Positions 63,014-64,000 of a stretch of 64,000 bases of DNA are shown one piece after another. The DNA is taken from the NCBI RefSeq assembly GCF_902459765.1, contig NZ_CABPSP010000010.1, positions 1 to 64,000 of the forward strand, read 5' to 3'. Below the pieces are notes generated by a model, which had not been told where the DNA came from, did no database searches, and was given only the letters and a program-made list of their open reading frames with translations. Position 1 is the stretch's first letter. Each line of letters opens with the position of its first letter. The DNA is from Pandoraea anapnoica. Lineage in GTDB: Bacteria; Pseudomonadota; Gammaproteobacteria; Burkholderiales; Burkholderiaceae. The position numbers and the translations under genes are program-made.

Positions 63014-64000
63014 TCAGGCCAGCCGGATGCGCGGCCCGCGAAGGCCGCCGAGTTTTTCCGCGCCCAGCAACACGGTTGCGCGGGCGAACCCGTGCAGCGC
63101 GTGCTGATGACGCCGGTACAACATGGCGTGGCTCCACTGCGCAAAGCGTCCGCGCACGATGCCACCTTTGAAAAAGCCGAATCGCCCGAGGGCGCCGAAC
63201 GCGTTGTAGCCAGACAGCGACAACGACGCGCCAGGGTCGCGATAAGCGAACGGCGGAATTGCGCGGCCTTCAAGCCACGCGCCCAGATGACGGCCGAGAT
63301 GCGCCGCCTGTTGCGTTGCCACCTGTGCCGTCGGCGGCAATGCACACTCGTCCTGCCCCACGCCCGACGACGTGAACGACGCGCAATCGCCCAGCGCGAA
63401 AATGCGTTCGTCCTGCGCCGTCTGCAACGTGGCGCGCACTACAACCTGATTCGCTGCGTTGGTCGTCAGTCCGCCGATGCCACGCAGACAATCCGGCGCT
63501 TTCACGCCTGCCGCCCATACCAGCAAATCGCCAGGAATGAGCTGGCCATCGTCGCGGTAAAAGCCGTCACGGTCGGCGCACACGACGCGCGTATCCGTCA
63601 GGACACGAAAGCCGAGTTGTTCGAGTTGATCTTGTGTCGAAGCGGAGACGTCGGGCGGAAACGCGCCGAGCAGACGCGGTCCGCACTCGATCAGCGTGAG
63701 CTTCAGTCGTTCGCAAATCTGCGGATCGCCGTAACCGGCGGCCATCGCGAATGTGCGGCTGAGTTCCGCCGCCAGCGCAACGCCTGTGGTGCCGCCACCG
63801 GCAATGACAATGCGCAACGCGTCGTCGTTCACGGCGCTGCGCAGCGATTCGCAATGCAATGCCGCGTTGAATGCAGCTGCCTGCGGCTGGCTGTCGATGA
63901 AGTGACAAACGTCACGCACACCGGGTAGCGAGGCGTCGTCGGCTTGCGAGCCCAGCGCGAGCACCAGCGCGTCGTAAGGCACACGACGCTCGTTGAGCAA
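63014..64000 (-). CDS. Type II NADH dehydrogenase, 3' part (5' end outside)
   Basis: The C-terminal 328 residues of a flavoprotein of the NDH-2 type, cut by the right edge. Seen are IVIAGGGTTGVALAAELSR (NAD-binding), ERIFALGDCASF (FAD site) and GYNAFGALGRFGFFKGG with a basic, amphipathic end that would anchor it to the inner membrane. NDH-2 passes electrons from NADH to quinones without pumping protons. It may be co-transcribed with the DUF3331 gene. Confidence 0.85.
   Translation of the reverse strand: MLNERRVPYDALVLALGSQADDASLPGVRDVCHFIDSQPQAAAFNAALHCESLRSAVNDDALRIVIAGGGTTGVALAAELSRTFAMAAGYGDPQICERLKLTLIECGPRLLGAFPPDVSASTQDQLEQLGFRVLTDTRVVCADRDGFYRDDGQLIPGDLLVWAAGVKAPDCLRGIGGLTTNAANQVVVRATLQTAQDERIFALGDCASFTSSGVGQDECALPPTAQVATQQAAHLGRHLGAWLEGRAIPPFAYRDPGASLSLSGYNAFGALGRFGFFKGGIVRGRFAQWSHAMLYRRHQHALHGFARATVLLGAEKLGGLRGPRIRLA

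Overview
The window reads as chromosomal DNA of a GC-rich beta-proteobacterium of the order Burkholderiales. Supporting signs are a Burkholderia-type OmpC-like porin, a DUF3331 protein, closely spaced operons and long antisense open frames caused by high GC. Pandoraea or a close relative fits the mix (genus is an inference). Both edges cut genes: a hypothetical protein on the left and a type II NADH dehydrogenase on the right.

Region 1 (1.25-17.4 kb) is an aromatic-compound catabolic island, mostly on the minus strand. It holds two Rieske oxygenases (one like carbazole dioxygenase CarAa, one like phthalate 4,5-dioxygenase), a Rieske ferredoxin and an FAD ferredoxin reductase. It also holds two LigB-type extradiol dioxygenases (one with a LigA partner), two alpha/beta hydrolases, a 2-keto-4-pentenoate hydratase, a hydroxyacid dehydrogenase and an aspartate-dehydrogenase-like protein. 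One LysR and two GntR regulators, an MFS transporter and a porin complete it. Three of its operons share a 15-bp operator-like motif (around 5191, 11461 and 14920), twice at exactly the same distance from the start codon. The substrate is not known from the sequence.

Region 2 (17.7-22.9 kb) carries formamidase with its FmdB-like zinc ribbon, NADP-glutamate dehydrogenase (release and capture of ammonia), a methyltransferase and an AraC regulator. Region 3 (22.9-27.5 kb) is a carboxylic-acid module: a PrpR-like sigma-54 activator facing a methylisocitrate/dimethylmalate-lyase-like enzyme and an MHS-family transporter, with a textbook -24/-12 promoter and an inverted repeat between them. A tRNA-Leu(GAG), a chemoreceptor with a sigma-28-like promoter and a small membrane protein follow.

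Region 4 (31.6-39.4 kb) contains nickel/cobalt efflux (rcnA facing rcnR, the latter overlapping an odd ABC ATPase gene), a periplasmic isochorismatase-like hydrolase, a LysR regulator, a methyltransferase, a DUF1993 protein, a secreted epoxide-hydrolase-like protein, and the ohr/ohrR peroxide pair. Region 5 (39.4-47.5 kb) looks like a sulfur amino-acid unit: LysR, a polar amino-acid ABC importer, a cysteine-dioxygenase-family protein, a four-domain rhodanese and a cystathionine beta-lyase. A class C beta-lactamase follows.

Region 6 (49.0-62.2 kb, minus strand) is a contact-dependent inhibition locus: cdiB, a 3024-residue cdiA and a small membrane immunity protein. After these comes a second, displaced toxin C-terminus with its own paralogous immunity gene, then two more related membrane proteins. 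Both toxin/immunity pairs share a 4-base stop/start overlap, and the two toxin tails share a 54-60 bp near-identical segment. The orphan part is visibly richer in A+T than its surroundings.
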